Shown here: positions 27,739 to 36,483 of the stretch, one piece after another
How the letters are laid out: every line of letters starts with the position of its first letter
How positions within the stretch are numbered: the first letter of the stretch is position 1
Origin: Gammaproteobacteria bacterium RIFCSPHIGHO2_12_FULL_42_10
Lineage (GTDB): Bacteria; Pseudomonadota; Gammaproteobacteria; DSM-16500
NCBI GenBank assembly: GCA_001801625.1
Contig: MGYE01000065.1
Span: 52,334-88,816 of the forward strand
Direction of reading: 5' to 3'
DNA: 36,483 nucleotides
Notes under the pieces: generated by a model
What the model was told of the DNA's origin: nothing
Database searches by the model: none
What the model saw: only the letters and a program-made list of their open reading frames with translations
Translations under genes and position numbers: made by a program

Positions 27739-29334
27739 ATGTCGGAAGCATTGCTATCACCTACAGAAGAAGTCGCAAAACAAAGCGCGTTGCTAGAGCA
27801 ATATGCTAATGCAACCAAAACAAAAGTCGTGATGGGTTTAAAAGATCTTGATGAACAAGATAAAGTGCTTGGCGACATGTTTACGTGGTGTAAAGCGCAG
27901 GGAGATCTTGTTGTTCTAAGAAGCGCTACTATTTTATCGTCTTCCCCTACTTCAAGAACAGTTCAAAATTGCAAATCGTTGATGTTAAGCAAAGGCATTC
28001 ACCCAGGTATGGTGTTCGCTGCCGATATGGCCGTGATTCAACTGTTACTAATGACGGGTATCGAAGAAAATGATGCGGGTGCTGGCAAAGGCGAAACAAG
28101 CATTTTATTTAGTGACCAACAGCGTCATTTGCGCGATTTGGTGCTTGAAGCGATTCATCAAAAAGTCAGTGATATCCACATTCAAGTTAGACAGGGCAAT
28201 ACAATAATCCGTATGCGTCAACATGGCGAGCTCCATGTATTTGCAGAATGGTCTGAAAAATTAGGTCGTGAAATTGCGTCCGTTGCCTTCAATAAAGAAA
28301 CAGATCATGCCACTTCCCATTTCAACCCTCTGGTACCACAAGATGCTTCCATGCCGTTACGTTTAGGTGGTAACGACATTCGATTACGTTTAGCGAGTGT
28401 GCCTGCGCATGGCGGTTTTGATATGGTCATGCGTATTCTTGCAACAGGCGAGGAAAAATCAACAACGCTAGAAGAGCTTGGCTATACAAAAAAGCAAATT
28501 GAAATTATCGATATGGCAATGAGGCTGCCTTTTGGCGCCATTATCGTTGCGGGTCCAACAGGATCTGGTAAAACAACGACACTGGCTGTCTGTATGGAGA
28601 AAGTAGAGCCAAGTGCGAAACTATACACTATTGAAGATCCTGTTGAAAAAGTAGTGGAAGCTGCGACACAAGTCCCCGTTAATACAGAAAAAGCGGATCG
28701 TAGTTTTGCGAGTATGGGACGCGCTGCTTTGCGTATGGATCCAGATGTGATTATCTTGGGTGAAATGCGTGATGAAGATACGGCGTCTGTGATGGTTCGA
28801 GCATCCATTACAGGACATCTTGTGTTGACAACACTTCATACCAATCGAGCAACGGCTATTATTACACGATTAGTTGATATGGGTATCTCGCCCGTGCTGT
28901 TGAGCGATAGCAGCGTGTTGCGTTGTCTTGTCTGTCAACGATTGGTTGCTAAAGTCTGTCCCCATTGCGCTGTTTCTTTGACTGCTTCCGTCAAACATCA
29001 ATCTTATATTGCTGACTGGGAGGCGGTATTGGGTAAGGAAATCATTGGTCGTGCAAAAGCGCGTGGCAGTGGTTGTGATCATTGCAATCATACTGGTGTG
29101 AGTGGACGTACCGTGGTTGCAGAGGTTATTTGGGTTGATGAAGAAGGCAGGCAGTTTATTCAGAAATGCGATACGTTGGGTTGGGAGAAATATCTTAAAG
29201 AACACGGATGGATGGATTTTCGTGATCGTGCGATTGATCTCATTCAGGCAGGTATTTGCGATCCCTTTGAAGCTGAGAAAGTAGTTGGGCCGATCAACCC
29301 TTCTACACAAGCAAGAACATATACGTATACATAG
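27739..29334 (+). CDS. Type IVb pilus assembly ATPase (R64 PilQ-like, GspE/PilB family)
   Basis: 531 residues from ATG 27739; an in-frame GTG at 27724 is also possible, as AAGGAG lies 14 nt before the ATG. A diverged N-terminal domain is followed by the secretion-ATPase core with SDIHIQVR, Walker A GPTGSGKTTT (about 272 on), the Asp box IEDPVEK, Walker B VIILGEMRDEDTA, and the His box LTTLHTNRA. A cysteine-rich stretch (CLVCQ, CPHC, CDHC) would bind zinc. It powers pilus extrusion in the cytoplasm. First gene of an eight-gene operon. Confidence 0.9.
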   Translation: MSEALLSPTEEVAKQSALLEQYANATKTKVVMGLKDLDEQDKVLGDMFTWCKAQGDLVVLRSATILSSSPTSRTVQNCKSLMLSKGIHPGMVFAADMAVIQLLLMTGIEENDAGAGKGETSILFSDQQRHLRDLVLEAIHQKVSDIHIQVRQGNTIIRMRQHGELHVFAEWSEKLGREIASVAFNKETDHATSHFNPLVPQDASMPLRLGGNDIRLRLASVPAHGGFDMVMRILATGEEKSTTLEELGYTKKQIEIIDMAMRLPFGAIIVAGPTGSGKTTTLAVCMEKVEPSAKLYTIEDPVEKVVEAATQVPVNTEKADRSFASMGRAALRMDPDVIILGEMRDEDTASVMVRASITGHLVLTTLHTNRATAIITRLVDMGISPVLLSDSSVLRCLVCQRLVAKVCPHCAVSLTASVKHQSYIADWEAVLGKEIIGRAKARGSGCDHCNHTGVSGRTVVAEVIWVDEEGRQFIQKCDTLGWEKYLKEHGWMDFRDRAIDLIQAGICDPFEAEKVVGPINPSTQARTYTYT

Positions 29335-29348
29335 TTAAGGATAACGTC

Positions 29349-30413
29349 ATGGATCTTTCATTGTACATGCTAAAGGATGTTGCATCTAATGTTGTCATGG
29401 CGATTAAACATTGGCGATTTGGCATTAAAAAACAACTTGGATTTTTAGAAGATTTTTCTGTGCTGATTAGTGATGGCATCCCGGCGAACCGTGCAATTGA
29501 AATGATGGTTGAAGTAACGCGGGGTTTAACACATGAAGTTGCGTTGAATGTTTCCCAGAAAATTGGAGAAGGCGCACAGTTAGCAGATGGGATGCGGGAT
29601 TGGTTTTCTCCCAACATCACTGAAATTATTCGTGTGGGTGAATCGGGTGGCGCATTAGCACAGACGATACAGTCTGCAATCAAGGCGCTGTCTCAACACA
29701 GTGTTGCAATGAGTGCGTTTGCAAGTGCAGTCGCTTATCCGTTGACGGTTATCGGAATGGCGTGCGGGATGATCATGTATCTCAATGGCTCTATCTTTAC
29801 TCAATTTCGCCAAATCAAGCCGGAAAGTGAGTGGCCACCTGCCGGACAAAGATTGGTAGTGCTTGCCTACATTGTGCAGCATTGGTGGTTAGCGTTTATT
29901 ATAGGCGTGTTCGTGTTGATAGTGGCAATTAAATACATACTAGCTAATTATACAGGTGGCGCGCGGAAAATATTGGATAATTATCCACCCTTCTCTTTAT
30001 ATAGAAAATTAGTTGCTTCACAGTTTTTAGAAACACTTGGTTTATTGGTTGAAAATGGCATTGTATTTAAGTCAGCGTTGCGTGTCATGCAGTATCAAGC
30101 ATCGCCTTATCTCAGCCAGCATATTTTGAAAATGGAAGAATTATTGGGGACGGGTAGAAACAATATTGCAGATGTACTATCGACTGGTTTAATTGAGGGA
30201 CATGATTTGATGCGCTTGCGTGTGATGGCCGAAGTCAAAGGATTTGAACATGGCCTTGTCAGAATGGGCGCGAAAGGGACGGAAGAGACAACGGCATTAC
30301 TGAAGCTGATTGCTCGTATTGTGGGAGGGTTATTATTAGCAGTGGGTGGTGGATTGGTGGTTGTCATTATGCAGGGTGTTTATATGACAGGCATGTCAAT
30401 GGGATCAGCTTGA
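29349..30413 (+). CDS. Inner-membrane platform protein (PilR/GspF-like)
   Basis: 354 residues with three membrane segments (about 126-146, 178-200, 320-345) and two cytoplasmic GspF domains. Typical signatures are LLVENGIVFKSAL and RVGESGGALAQT. It couples the ATPase to pilin insertion. AAGGATAAC precedes the ATG. The stop TGATG overlaps the start of the next prepilin gene. Confidence 0.9.
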   Translation: MDLSLYMLKDVASNVVMAIKHWRFGIKKQLGFLEDFSVLISDGIPANRAIEMMVEVTRGLTHEVALNVSQKIGEGAQLADGMRDWFSPNITEIIRVGESGGALAQTIQSAIKALSQHSVAMSAFASAVAYPLTVIGMACGMIMYLNGSIFTQFRQIKPESEWPPAGQRLVVLAYIVQHWWLAFIIGVFVLIVAIKYILANYTGGARKILDNYPPFSLYRKLVASQFLETLGLLVENGIVFKSALRVMQYQASPYLSQHILKMEELLGTGRNNIADVLSTGLIEGHDLMRLRVMAEVKGFEHGLVRMGAKGTEETTALLKLIARIVGGLLLAVGGGLVVVIMQGVYMTGMSMGSA

Positions 30414-31174
30414 TGTTGCGTCAATCTCAAGGCGTAACACTGGTTGAAGTGCTGATTGTTTTATCACTAGGCGCTGTTTTTATTTCATTTTCTTTACAGC
30501 AATATAATAGTTTTACCTTGAGTAATAACATCATGGCAGTGAATGCCAATGTCGATACACTTTTGCAAGCAGCTACTCGGTACTATCGTGCTAATTGTAG
30601 TGCAAAGAATGGACCTTTAGGCATTACACAACTTGTAGCGCCACAGGGTGTATCGCTGACAACACTTAGTCAAGGCGGCTATTTGTCGGCTACATTTCCA
30701 TCGTTTAATCCACTCGTTAATTCAATAGGTTCGGGATCAGGATATATTGTGCAATTTAACCCCTATACCATGCCGAGAATGATCAATGTTTGTAGCGATC
30801 CGCCTGCTTGTACAACGACAGCTCCTGCGCAAATCGGAAAAATTGTTTTGTGGAAAGTTCAGGTATCAGTTGCGCTGAATAGCATTGATCCCGACAGGCT
30901 GACTGCTTATCAAAAATATTTATCAGGCGATTGTCTATCAAAGATAGCAGGATCAATTGTTTCTCAATGCTCGCTTGGTGTCACGGGTCCTTATGTTGTT
31001 TTTGAACGCACCACTTCTTATGCTGCTGCTAATACTTTAGATGCAATATCTACGATGTGGACGGTCAATCCTCAGATAGAGCAGTTTAATCAGATGTATA
31101 CAACCTTTCCAATGACCTATTTAACAGGAACAAGTCATGTCCCAGAATATCAATATTTTTACTGCAATAACTAA
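30413..31174 (+). CDS. Prepilin-like protein, large
   Basis: 253 residues from the ATG at 30413, which overlaps the previous stop. Leader MLRQSQG then VTLVEVLIVLSLGAVFISF: G|V cleavage and Glu at +5. The mature domain contains six cysteines (including NCSAKNG, VCSDPPAC, GDCL and the last CNN), much more than a usual major pilin. It takes the position of the R64 pilS gene after PilR, but its length is more like a minor or tip component. Confidence 0.85.
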   Translation: MLRQSQGVTLVEVLIVLSLGAVFISFSLQQYNSFTLSNNIMAVNANVDTLLQAATRYYRANCSAKNGPLGITQLVAPQGVSLTTLSQGGYLSATFPSFNPLVNSIGSGSGYIVQFNPYTMPRMINVCSDPPACTTTAPAQIGKIVLWKVQVSVALNSIDPDRLTAYQKYLSGDCLSKIAGSIVSQCSLGVTGPYVVFERTTSYAAANTLDAISTMWTVNPQIEQFNQMYTTFPMTYLTGTSHVPEYQYFYCNN

Positions 31175-31205
31175 GCCGTCAAGAATGTATAAGAAGGCAT
31201 GTGTG

Positions 31206-32210
31206 ATGCCTTTCAGTTGCGCTGCGAAAGGCTTTACACTGGTAGAAATATTACTCGTCATGGTTGTAATCTCTACCATTATTGTGATGGGATTGCAGTA
31301 TACACAGCAAAAAACATTAGCGATGCAAATTGATCGTACGGTTTATCAAATGCAATACATCATGAATGCAGGGCTCGCATATTATGTTGCAAATGGAAAG
31401 TGGCCAGGTGTGGTGGCTACACAATATAAGACCTGTGCTACTGGAACGGGTTGTTCGGCTGCGACTAACCCTTTGGCGCCCAATTTTTTACCAAAAGAGG
31501 TAGTGAATGTGATAGGTAAGATTGCAGGCGTATCAGGCTCGTATGTGTATGGCTACACAACTACTGGCACCTCATTAATCGGAGGTGGGTTGGGTGTGCC
31601 TGCTGGTAATTTTCAGGTGATTGGATATTTTGGTTCTACACCGACAGCAAAAGCAAAAGGAATGGTGGTTGCAGGCAAAATACCCTTTGCTTACTACGAT
31701 GAAACGAATAATGCAGTTGTGGGTTATGTGAATATTCCAGGACAGAATTTGAATAATGCGTCGGCAATAAATTTTGCTGGCCTGTATCATCACGGAGGTT
31801 GTGTGCCTGTTCCATCTTGTCCGATTAATCCTGCAACAGGCGCGCCATTAACGCCGCAGGTATTTGTGTTGCCCGTTTCGGTTTCAGGTGTTAATGATGT
31901 AGATGTAGATAGTGGTAGTACGAATATTTATCCGATTAGTAGTTTTACAGCTTATGCAATCGCACCTGATACAATACCTGGCGCCTGTCGTGCAGGTGGT
32001 TCCGCCGCAGATGCTTGTACGCCAATACAAGGAAACGCACCGGTGACCGGGAAGTACTGGCGCGCTTGTTTGCAAGTGATAACAGAAAAAGGTAATGTTG
32101 CTGTAACGCGATCAGATAAGTGGGGCGCGGATGTTACCTTGGCGGCTTTTACTCGATGTGCAATTAATAATGAGCCAGCAGGATCAACATTTTCTGTTTA
32201 TACAAATTAA
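31206..32210 (+). CDS. Very large prepilin-like protein (candidate tip or adhesin pilin)
   Basis: 334 residues from ATG 31206, with AAGAAGG 8 nt upstream; ATGs at 31185 and 31137 are alternatives, the latter overlapping the previous gene. The leader MPFSCAAKG precedes FTLVEILLVMVVISTIIVMG. The mature part is about 325 residues, with cysteines at CATGTGC, GGCVPVPSC and others, and Gly/Thr-rich stretches. In R64 the PilV tip adhesin is also a long type IV prepilin-like protein; a similar receptor-binding role is inferred. No recombinase (shufflon) is seen. Confidence 0.8.
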   Translation: MPFSCAAKGFTLVEILLVMVVISTIIVMGLQYTQQKTLAMQIDRTVYQMQYIMNAGLAYYVANGKWPGVVATQYKTCATGTGCSAATNPLAPNFLPKEVVNVIGKIAGVSGSYVYGYTTTGTSLIGGGLGVPAGNFQVIGYFGSTPTAKAKGMVVAGKIPFAYYDETNNAVVGYVNIPGQNLNNASAINFAGLYHHGGCVPVPSCPINPATGAPLTPQVFVLPVSVSGVNDVDVDSGSTNIYPISSFTAYAIAPDTIPGACRAGGSAADACTPIQGNAPVTGKYWRACLQVITEKGNVAVTRSDKWGADVTLAAFTRCAINNEPAGSTFSVYTN

Positions 32211-32286
32211 TTGCTTCCCACTTGATTACTAACATTAATATGGTTATCTTGGTTAGTGAAACTTAAAGTTGATAAGGATAAGTTAA

Positions 32287-32721
32287 ATGAAGCAATATGG
32301 ATGGCTGGTTAGTGTGCTCATTTCGCTCGCATCAATGAGTGTGCACGCAGGGTGGCAAGTTGCAGCACCCGCCTCTGCTGTTCCGGGCGAGCCTTTTTTT
32401 CAAGCCGGTATGCAACAATCAAAAAATACCTTTCCCTCTTCTTACGGTGCGCGGGCTTTCCCGAATCGGTACGCTAATCTTGGACAGCCAGCACAAATGT
32501 ATGCTGTTAGTATGAACGGGTCTTTAAAAGAAAATATTGAACGCATTATGAGCCGATACCATTGGAAAGTGCTCTGGAAAGCACCTTACGATTATAATTT
32601 CGATGGTCGTGTCACCGGCACAAGTTTGCCAAATGTCATTGATAAATTATTGAAGCCTTTCCCATTGCAGGGTGTTATGTACGTCTCTAATCGCACACTT
32701 ACTATCATGCCTCGAACGTGA
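32287..32721 (+). CDS. TcpQ/PilL-C-like periplasmic protein
   Basis: 144 residues. Signal peptide MKQYGWLVSVLISLASMSVHA, then a C-terminal domain (about 77-143) with SMNGSLKENIERIMSRYHW, NVIDKLLKPF and NRTLTIMP, typical of the TcpQ C-terminal domain that helps the type IVb secretin. It directly precedes the secretin by 18 bp. AAGGA lies before the ATG. Confidence 0.85.
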   Translation: MKQYGWLVSVLISLASMSVHAGWQVAAPASAVPGEPFFQAGMQQSKNTFPSSYGARAFPNRYANLGQPAQMYAVSMNGSLKENIERIMSRYHWKVLWKAPYDYNFDGRVTGTSLPNVIDKLLKPFPLQGVMYVSNRTLTIMPRT

Positions 32722-32739
32722 ACTATAGGAAAATAGCGT

Positions 32740-34347
32740 ATGCTAAAAAAATGGATTTTTGTGTGGTTAGCTGCATTAATTACATTAACCGCTTGTCAGT
32801 CGCCAGTCTATAATCAGACAGAAGCAAATGTTGCAGATGCTAGAGAGAATATTGTCGCTCAACGACATAAGTCAGACAGAGATGCGTCACACCCATCATC
32901 CTTAGTTGTCAAGCAAGGTCTCTATGTCGATATGTCGCCTATCAGTGTATCGAGAGAACCCACTTGGTTGCGTAGTCGTATTGTGATGCGCGGTGATCAA
33001 TTACCATTTTCATATTATAGTCGCGCAGTGGTTGGTGGCTCCCCTACAATGATATTAACAAAATATCAGAATGGCTTAGATCCTGAAGTGCTTGTTAATA
33101 TAAATTATTCAGGTTCTATTAAGGGTGCGTTAGATGTATTGGCTTCCCGAACAGGTTATGTTTATACCGTTCACGACAATACAGTTTATTGGCAGGCGTT
33201 TATCACAAAAACATATGATATCGCTTTTATGCCAGGCTCCACAGATTATTTAATGGGCAAACAAGGTGGTGGCGGTAGCAGCAGCAGTTCTGCTGCTGCT
33301 GGTAGTGGCGGCGGAGGCGTAACGCAAAATTATAGCACCTCAGATTCATCAGATGATGAGTTTAGCAGCATGAGTGCTACATTATCTGTCTGGAAGGACG
33401 TACAAGACTCTATTAAGCAGATGCTTTCACCGCAAGGTAGTGTCACGATTTCACAGTCAACGACATCGGTTACTGTGCGCGATAAGCCCAACCATGTTGC
33501 ATTGATCGGTCAGTATATTGGTAATTTAAATAAACGACTCTCTAAGCAAGTCTTGATTAAAGTGCAGATATTGGAAGTAAAGCTAGAGAATGATTATAAC
33601 CTTGGTTTAAATTGGCAATTGATCGCTAATGCATTTCATAATTCGCCATTTATTGTTAATGGTAATTATGGGACGCCTATTAGTATTAGCCAGGTCTTTA
33701 GTGCGCAAACGGGTATTGGTGCCAATCCTGCACCTACTTACCCGCAGTTAGGTACGCAAGCGCAAAATGCGACGATTCCAAGCTGGACGATTCTATTCAA
33801 TGCGCTCAGTCAGCAAGGCAAAACATCCATTGTGACTGAGCCGCGTGTTGTGTGTCTTAACAATCAAGTCTCTGTTATTCGTATCGTTGAAAGTCAGGGG
33901 TATGTGGCGAGTGTTCAAAACACATCACTTGCTGGTAACGGTACTTCTGGGTCAACTTCGTTGAACACAGTAACCTCCCAGATTACCCCAGGAACGGTTG
34001 TAACAGGTCTCACGCTTTATCTCTTGCCGAAAATTTTAAACAAGAATGTCTATATGCAAGTTAATGCTGATATTTCTGCAAATCAAGGTATTCAAACATT
34101 TACAACGGGATCGGGATCGAATACATCTTCCGTTCAGTTGCCTAATATTTCTGAAAAACATTTTAATCAGCGCAGTATGATTCGCTCTGGCGATACGTTG
34201 ATCATGTCTGGTTTTAGACAGGTTGGCAATCAGGCGAAAGCTAATCAGTTCTTACGATCACAGGCTTTGGGTGGTGTAGGCGCACAACAACTTAACACAG
34301 AAACGATTATTCTCATTACGCCGATTCTTTTGCCCGGGATTGCATAA
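32740..34347 (+). CDS. Type IVb pilus secretin lipoprotein (R64 PilN-like)
   Basis: 535 residues. Lipoprotein signal with lipobox LTAC (acylated Cys 19). An N-terminal STN-like domain with AFMPGSTDYL near its end is followed by a Gly/Ser-rich linker (about 175-197), an N1-like domain (VTVRDKPNHVALIGQYIGNLNKRL) and the secretin barrel (SIVTEPRVVCLNNQVSVIR, SGDTLIMSGFRQ, NTETIILITP). It forms the outer-membrane pore for the pilus. The TAATG end overlaps the next start. Confidence 0.93.
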   Translation: MLKKWIFVWLAALITLTACQSPVYNQTEANVADARENIVAQRHKSDRDASHPSSLVVKQGLYVDMSPISVSREPTWLRSRIVMRGDQLPFSYYSRAVVGGSPTMILTKYQNGLDPEVLVNINYSGSIKGALDVLASRTGYVYTVHDNTVYWQAFITKTYDIAFMPGSTDYLMGKQGGGGSSSSSAAAGSGGGGVTQNYSTSDSSDDEFSSMSATLSVWKDVQDSIKQMLSPQGSVTISQSTTSVTVRDKPNHVALIGQYIGNLNKRLSKQVLIKVQILEVKLENDYNLGLNWQLIANAFHNSPFIVNGNYGTPISISQVFSAQTGIGANPAPTYPQLGTQAQNATIPSWTILFNALSQQGKTSIVTEPRVVCLNNQVSVIRIVESQGYVASVQNTSLAGNGTSGSTSLNTVTSQITPGTVVTGLTLYLLPKILNKNVYMQVNADISANQGIQTFTTGSGSNTSSVQLPNISEKHFNQRSMIRSGDTLIMSGFRQVGNQAKANQFLRSQALGGVGAQQLNTETIILITPILLPGIA

Positions 34348-35591
34348 TGCCTTACTTGACACGCGAAGATGGAACGCATTTTGTTATACCATCTTATCGT
34401 GATGTTATTTCTGTTAAGAACGCTGCCGCTGCTAAGAAAGAAATCATGCAGTTGAGTAGTAGTTATGGGCAATATATAGCGATACGTGAAACAGGGCCTG
34501 TTCAGTATGAGGTAGCTTACTCAAATGATACAGGCTATCTTTTTGGCGAGTCTGTTTGGCATTATTTTAAGCAGCCGCTTGAGATGATTTATTGCGAAGC
34601 TATTCCTAACACGACTGAAGTCATCTTGGTGATCGTGAAGGATTGGAGCGTTTATTTAGATGGTCGTTTTCCAGCCGATGGTGTGCAAGAAGAATTAGTC
34701 AGTTTTTTAACTCAATCTAATCATTTTGCTATTTATGTTTATGGCAATGTACCTATCAGTCAAACCTACGAGAAAGATAAATTCAGTTTTGAGCCAAGCG
34801 CTGTTCGCTCGTTTACCGTATTGGATGCGCCCATTTTTAATACCTTACCACTTTATCCTGCTTTTCAGTTGCAGACAGTAGATCGAGCAATAAAAGCGCG
34901 CGGTATTGGTATGTTGCCCGTTAAAAATTTCATAGGTGTCGGTGTTGCGGCAGTCGTTATATTGATACTGTGGATATACTTAAAGTCCGTTGGCGTATCA
35001 GTTCCCAAGAGTATTGCTGCGCAAATTAATCCTTATCAAACATTTAGTATTGCGCTTTCATCACCTGCGCCAGAGAAAGTGTTGCGAGTATTTTCAGATC
35101 GGTTGGTAACGGTATTTTCAATGCCCGGTTGGTTGCCGGGCCATATCAATTATGCTACGGGCAGTTTAACGATGTCTGTTCAGTCACAAGGTAGTAATAT
35201 TCAGACATTGCTTGATTGGGCGAATCGTAATAATGCTGTATTAACATTAAATGCAAATGGTATTGATATTGCTTTGCCAGTTACAATAGAGAATAGGCAA
35301 GCGCCAGTAAAAATATATTCCTTACAGCAAATTGTTATTGAATTTTCTGATAATTTAGCACTCATTTATCCGGGCAATCATCTATCTATCGCTCCTATTG
35401 TATCTGCAGGTGTTTATTCGACAATTGCATTGACATTAAGCATTGAGAGCCTGTCACCGGCCACAATAGCCTTGATTGGCAAAGCATGCCAAGGGTTGCC
35501 ATTAGTGTTAAATAATATGGATCTTGCTGTGGACTCAGATGGTTTATTGACAGGCAAAATTTCTTTTGAAGCATTAGGTACTCAACTATGA
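34347..35591 (+). CDS. PilO-like pilus assembly protein
   Basis: 414 residues. A cytoplasmic N-terminal region (about 1-190) with an actin-like PilM-type look (VIVKDWSVYLDGRFPADGVQEEL) is joined to a single membrane span (about 194-213), then a periplasmic part. Both length and position, between secretin and PilP-like genes, match R64 PilO. It links the inner-membrane platform to the secretin. Overlaps the next gene by ATGA. Confidence 0.75.
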   Translation: MPYLTREDGTHFVIPSYRDVISVKNAAAAKKEIMQLSSSYGQYIAIRETGPVQYEVAYSNDTGYLFGESVWHYFKQPLEMIYCEAIPNTTEVILVIVKDWSVYLDGRFPADGVQEELVSFLTQSNHFAIYVYGNVPISQTYEKDKFSFEPSAVRSFTVLDAPIFNTLPLYPAFQLQTVDRAIKARGIGMLPVKNFIGVGVAAVVILILWIYLKSVGVSVPKSIAAQINPYQTFSIALSSPAPEKVLRVFSDRLVTVFSMPGWLPGHINYATGSLTMSVQSQGSNIQTLLDWANRNNAVLTLNANGIDIALPVTIENRQAPVKIYSLQQIVIEFSDNLALIYPGNHLSIAPIVSAGVYSTIALTLSIESLSPATIALIGKACQGLPLVLNNMDLAVDSDGLLTGKISFEALGTQL

Positions 35592-36349
35592 CTATTAATA
35601 CAGCTCAAATCACCCATATGAACTCACGCCAGTTAATCACAGCAGGTATTGCCATTTTGCTGTTTATCATTGTGGCCTGGTTGGTCGTCGGAATGTTCAG
35701 GCATGGTAAAGATGTGGTGCAGCCCGTCGCTACAGTTTCTGATGAACGTAATAAGACTTCCATGACGGGAGGCAATGCGCAATCTCAACAGGATTTATCG
35801 AATGTTGCGCAAAATAACAATCCACCGCCCACAACGAACGGCACGCCCGTTCCTGCTTCTCTTGATGTGACCCCAAATTCATCGCGTGAACAAGCTGCTT
35901 TTTCTGCTTTACAACATGAGATACAGGAAAAATATGTTGCAGCACTGAATGAATTGCAAATGTTGAGATTGACGCAGCAAATTGCAACGACCAATAAAGA
36001 AATTGCCGCTGCTAAACTAGATACCATTGTTGCTGAGAAGAAAATTGTCGATTTGCTTGCAAAACCAGTGCCTGCTTCCGAGGCATCAACGAATTATTCT
36101 CACGAATTATCTCGCCAACAAAGTGCCAGCCAATCTGAAGCCAATAGTTATATTGTGCTTTCGGTATCTGAGTTAATGCATAAATGGCGCGCGGTGATTG
36201 GCTCAAAGGGTAAACTATACAGCGTTTTTATTGGCGATATTTTACCGCCCGATCAGTCTACAGTTGTGGCTATCGACAAATATGGCGTCTTATTAGAAAA
36301 CCATGGCATTCAGCATAGAATTTCACTGGTGCCTGTTGCGAACGGATAG
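35588..36349 (+). CDS. PilP-like pilus assembly protein
   Basis: 253 residues. One membrane span (about 18-37), a Pro/Asn/Gln-rich linker, a probable coiled coil (about 98-160) and a C-terminal beta domain (SVSELMHKWRAVIGSKGKLYSVFIG and ISLVPV) of the PilP kind. It is the last of the operon seen here; R64 PilP is shorter. The distal 36350-36483 segment has no gene and no clear structure. Confidence 0.7.
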   Translation: MTINTAQITHMNSRQLITAGIAILLFIIVAWLVVGMFRHGKDVVQPVATVSDERNKTSMTGGNAQSQQDLSNVAQNNNPPPTTNGTPVPASLDVTPNSSREQAAFSALQHEIQEKYVAALNELQMLRLTQQIATTNKEIAAAKLDTIVAEKKIVDLLAKPVPASEASTNYSHELSRQQSASQSEANSYIVLSVSELMHKWRAVIGSKGKLYSVFIGDILPPDQSTVVAIDKYGVLLENHGIQHRISLVPVANG

Positions 36350-36483
36350 TATGGGATAGTATGGTCCGTTCATTATTCTTTCTGGATCCCCGGACAAGCC
36401 GCGGCCATATCATTACCCATAAGTATGGACTAAAAAAATAGAGCCATATTAATTTTTCTCTGATTTCGAGATAATGCTACTTT

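Noticed and set aside
36350-36483. Possible repeat around TATGG and GGATCC after the pilus operon
   Set aside because: The matches are too short and imperfect to call an inverted repeat or gene.

Overview
This 36.5 kb window looks like a chromosomal segment of a gammaproteobacterium with moderate to low GC. The translated proteins (glyQ/glyS two-subunit glycyl-tRNA synthetase, folC, gyrB, recF, apaH next to folA, SUF Fe-S assembly, ElyC) are all gammaproteobacterial in type. The many palindromic repeats, an HPPK-DHPS fusion and a Legionellales-like flavour suggest, but do not prove, a relative of the Coxiella/Legionella group. No rRNA, tRNA, CRISPR array, transposase gene or phage gene was seen.

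Layout. 1-775: an ElyC-like envelope protein running off the left edge. 776-1357: a very AT-rich gene-free stretch with a perfect DnaA box and two near-boxes (candidate origin-like site). 1358-8492: folate genes folC and a folK-folP fusion (convergent and overlapping), an alpha/beta-hydrolase, an outer-membrane barrel protein, and glyS/glyQ. 8692-11411: a small secreted unknown, a degenerate ClpB-type AAA protein, cytochrome b561 and an orphan type IVb-like pilin. 11782-18667: one long SUF operon (Rrf2 regulator, sufB, C, D, S, U, A-type carrier, sufT) ending with the CGFS glutaredoxin grxD. 18678-19349: a Phd/VapC-type toxin-antitoxin pair with its own operator. 19374-23781: recF, gyrB and folA, with two parS sites (one perfect, one with a single mismatch) flanking the recF-gyrB junction. 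dnaA and dnaN, usual neighbours of recF, are absent. 23989-27600: an antitoxin next to the remnant of its toxin, apaH, an aldo/keto reductase and an FAD oxidoreductase. 27739-36349: an eight-gene type IVb pilus operon resembling the thin pilus of IncI plasmids (ATPase, platform, two prepilins, TcpQ-like, secretin lipoprotein, PilO-like, PilP-like).

The most striking feature is non-genic. At least three unrelated families of long palindromic, transposase-less elements lie in the window. One family (about 124 bp, ends CAGCAATTCCCGC) occurs twice, each copy flanked by a perfect 9-bp target duplication, and the arms of the two copies differ by paired changes that keep the stem intact. One copy landed just inside the 5' end of folA. 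Element plus duplication is 132 bp, so the frame is kept and the dihydrofolate reductase reading frame now contains a 44-residue insertion after residue 5. This resembles the palindromic elements known inside Rickettsia proteins. Another palindrome sits in the leader of the SUF operon, and a third family has an intact copy beside apaH and a decayed copy between sufB and sufC.
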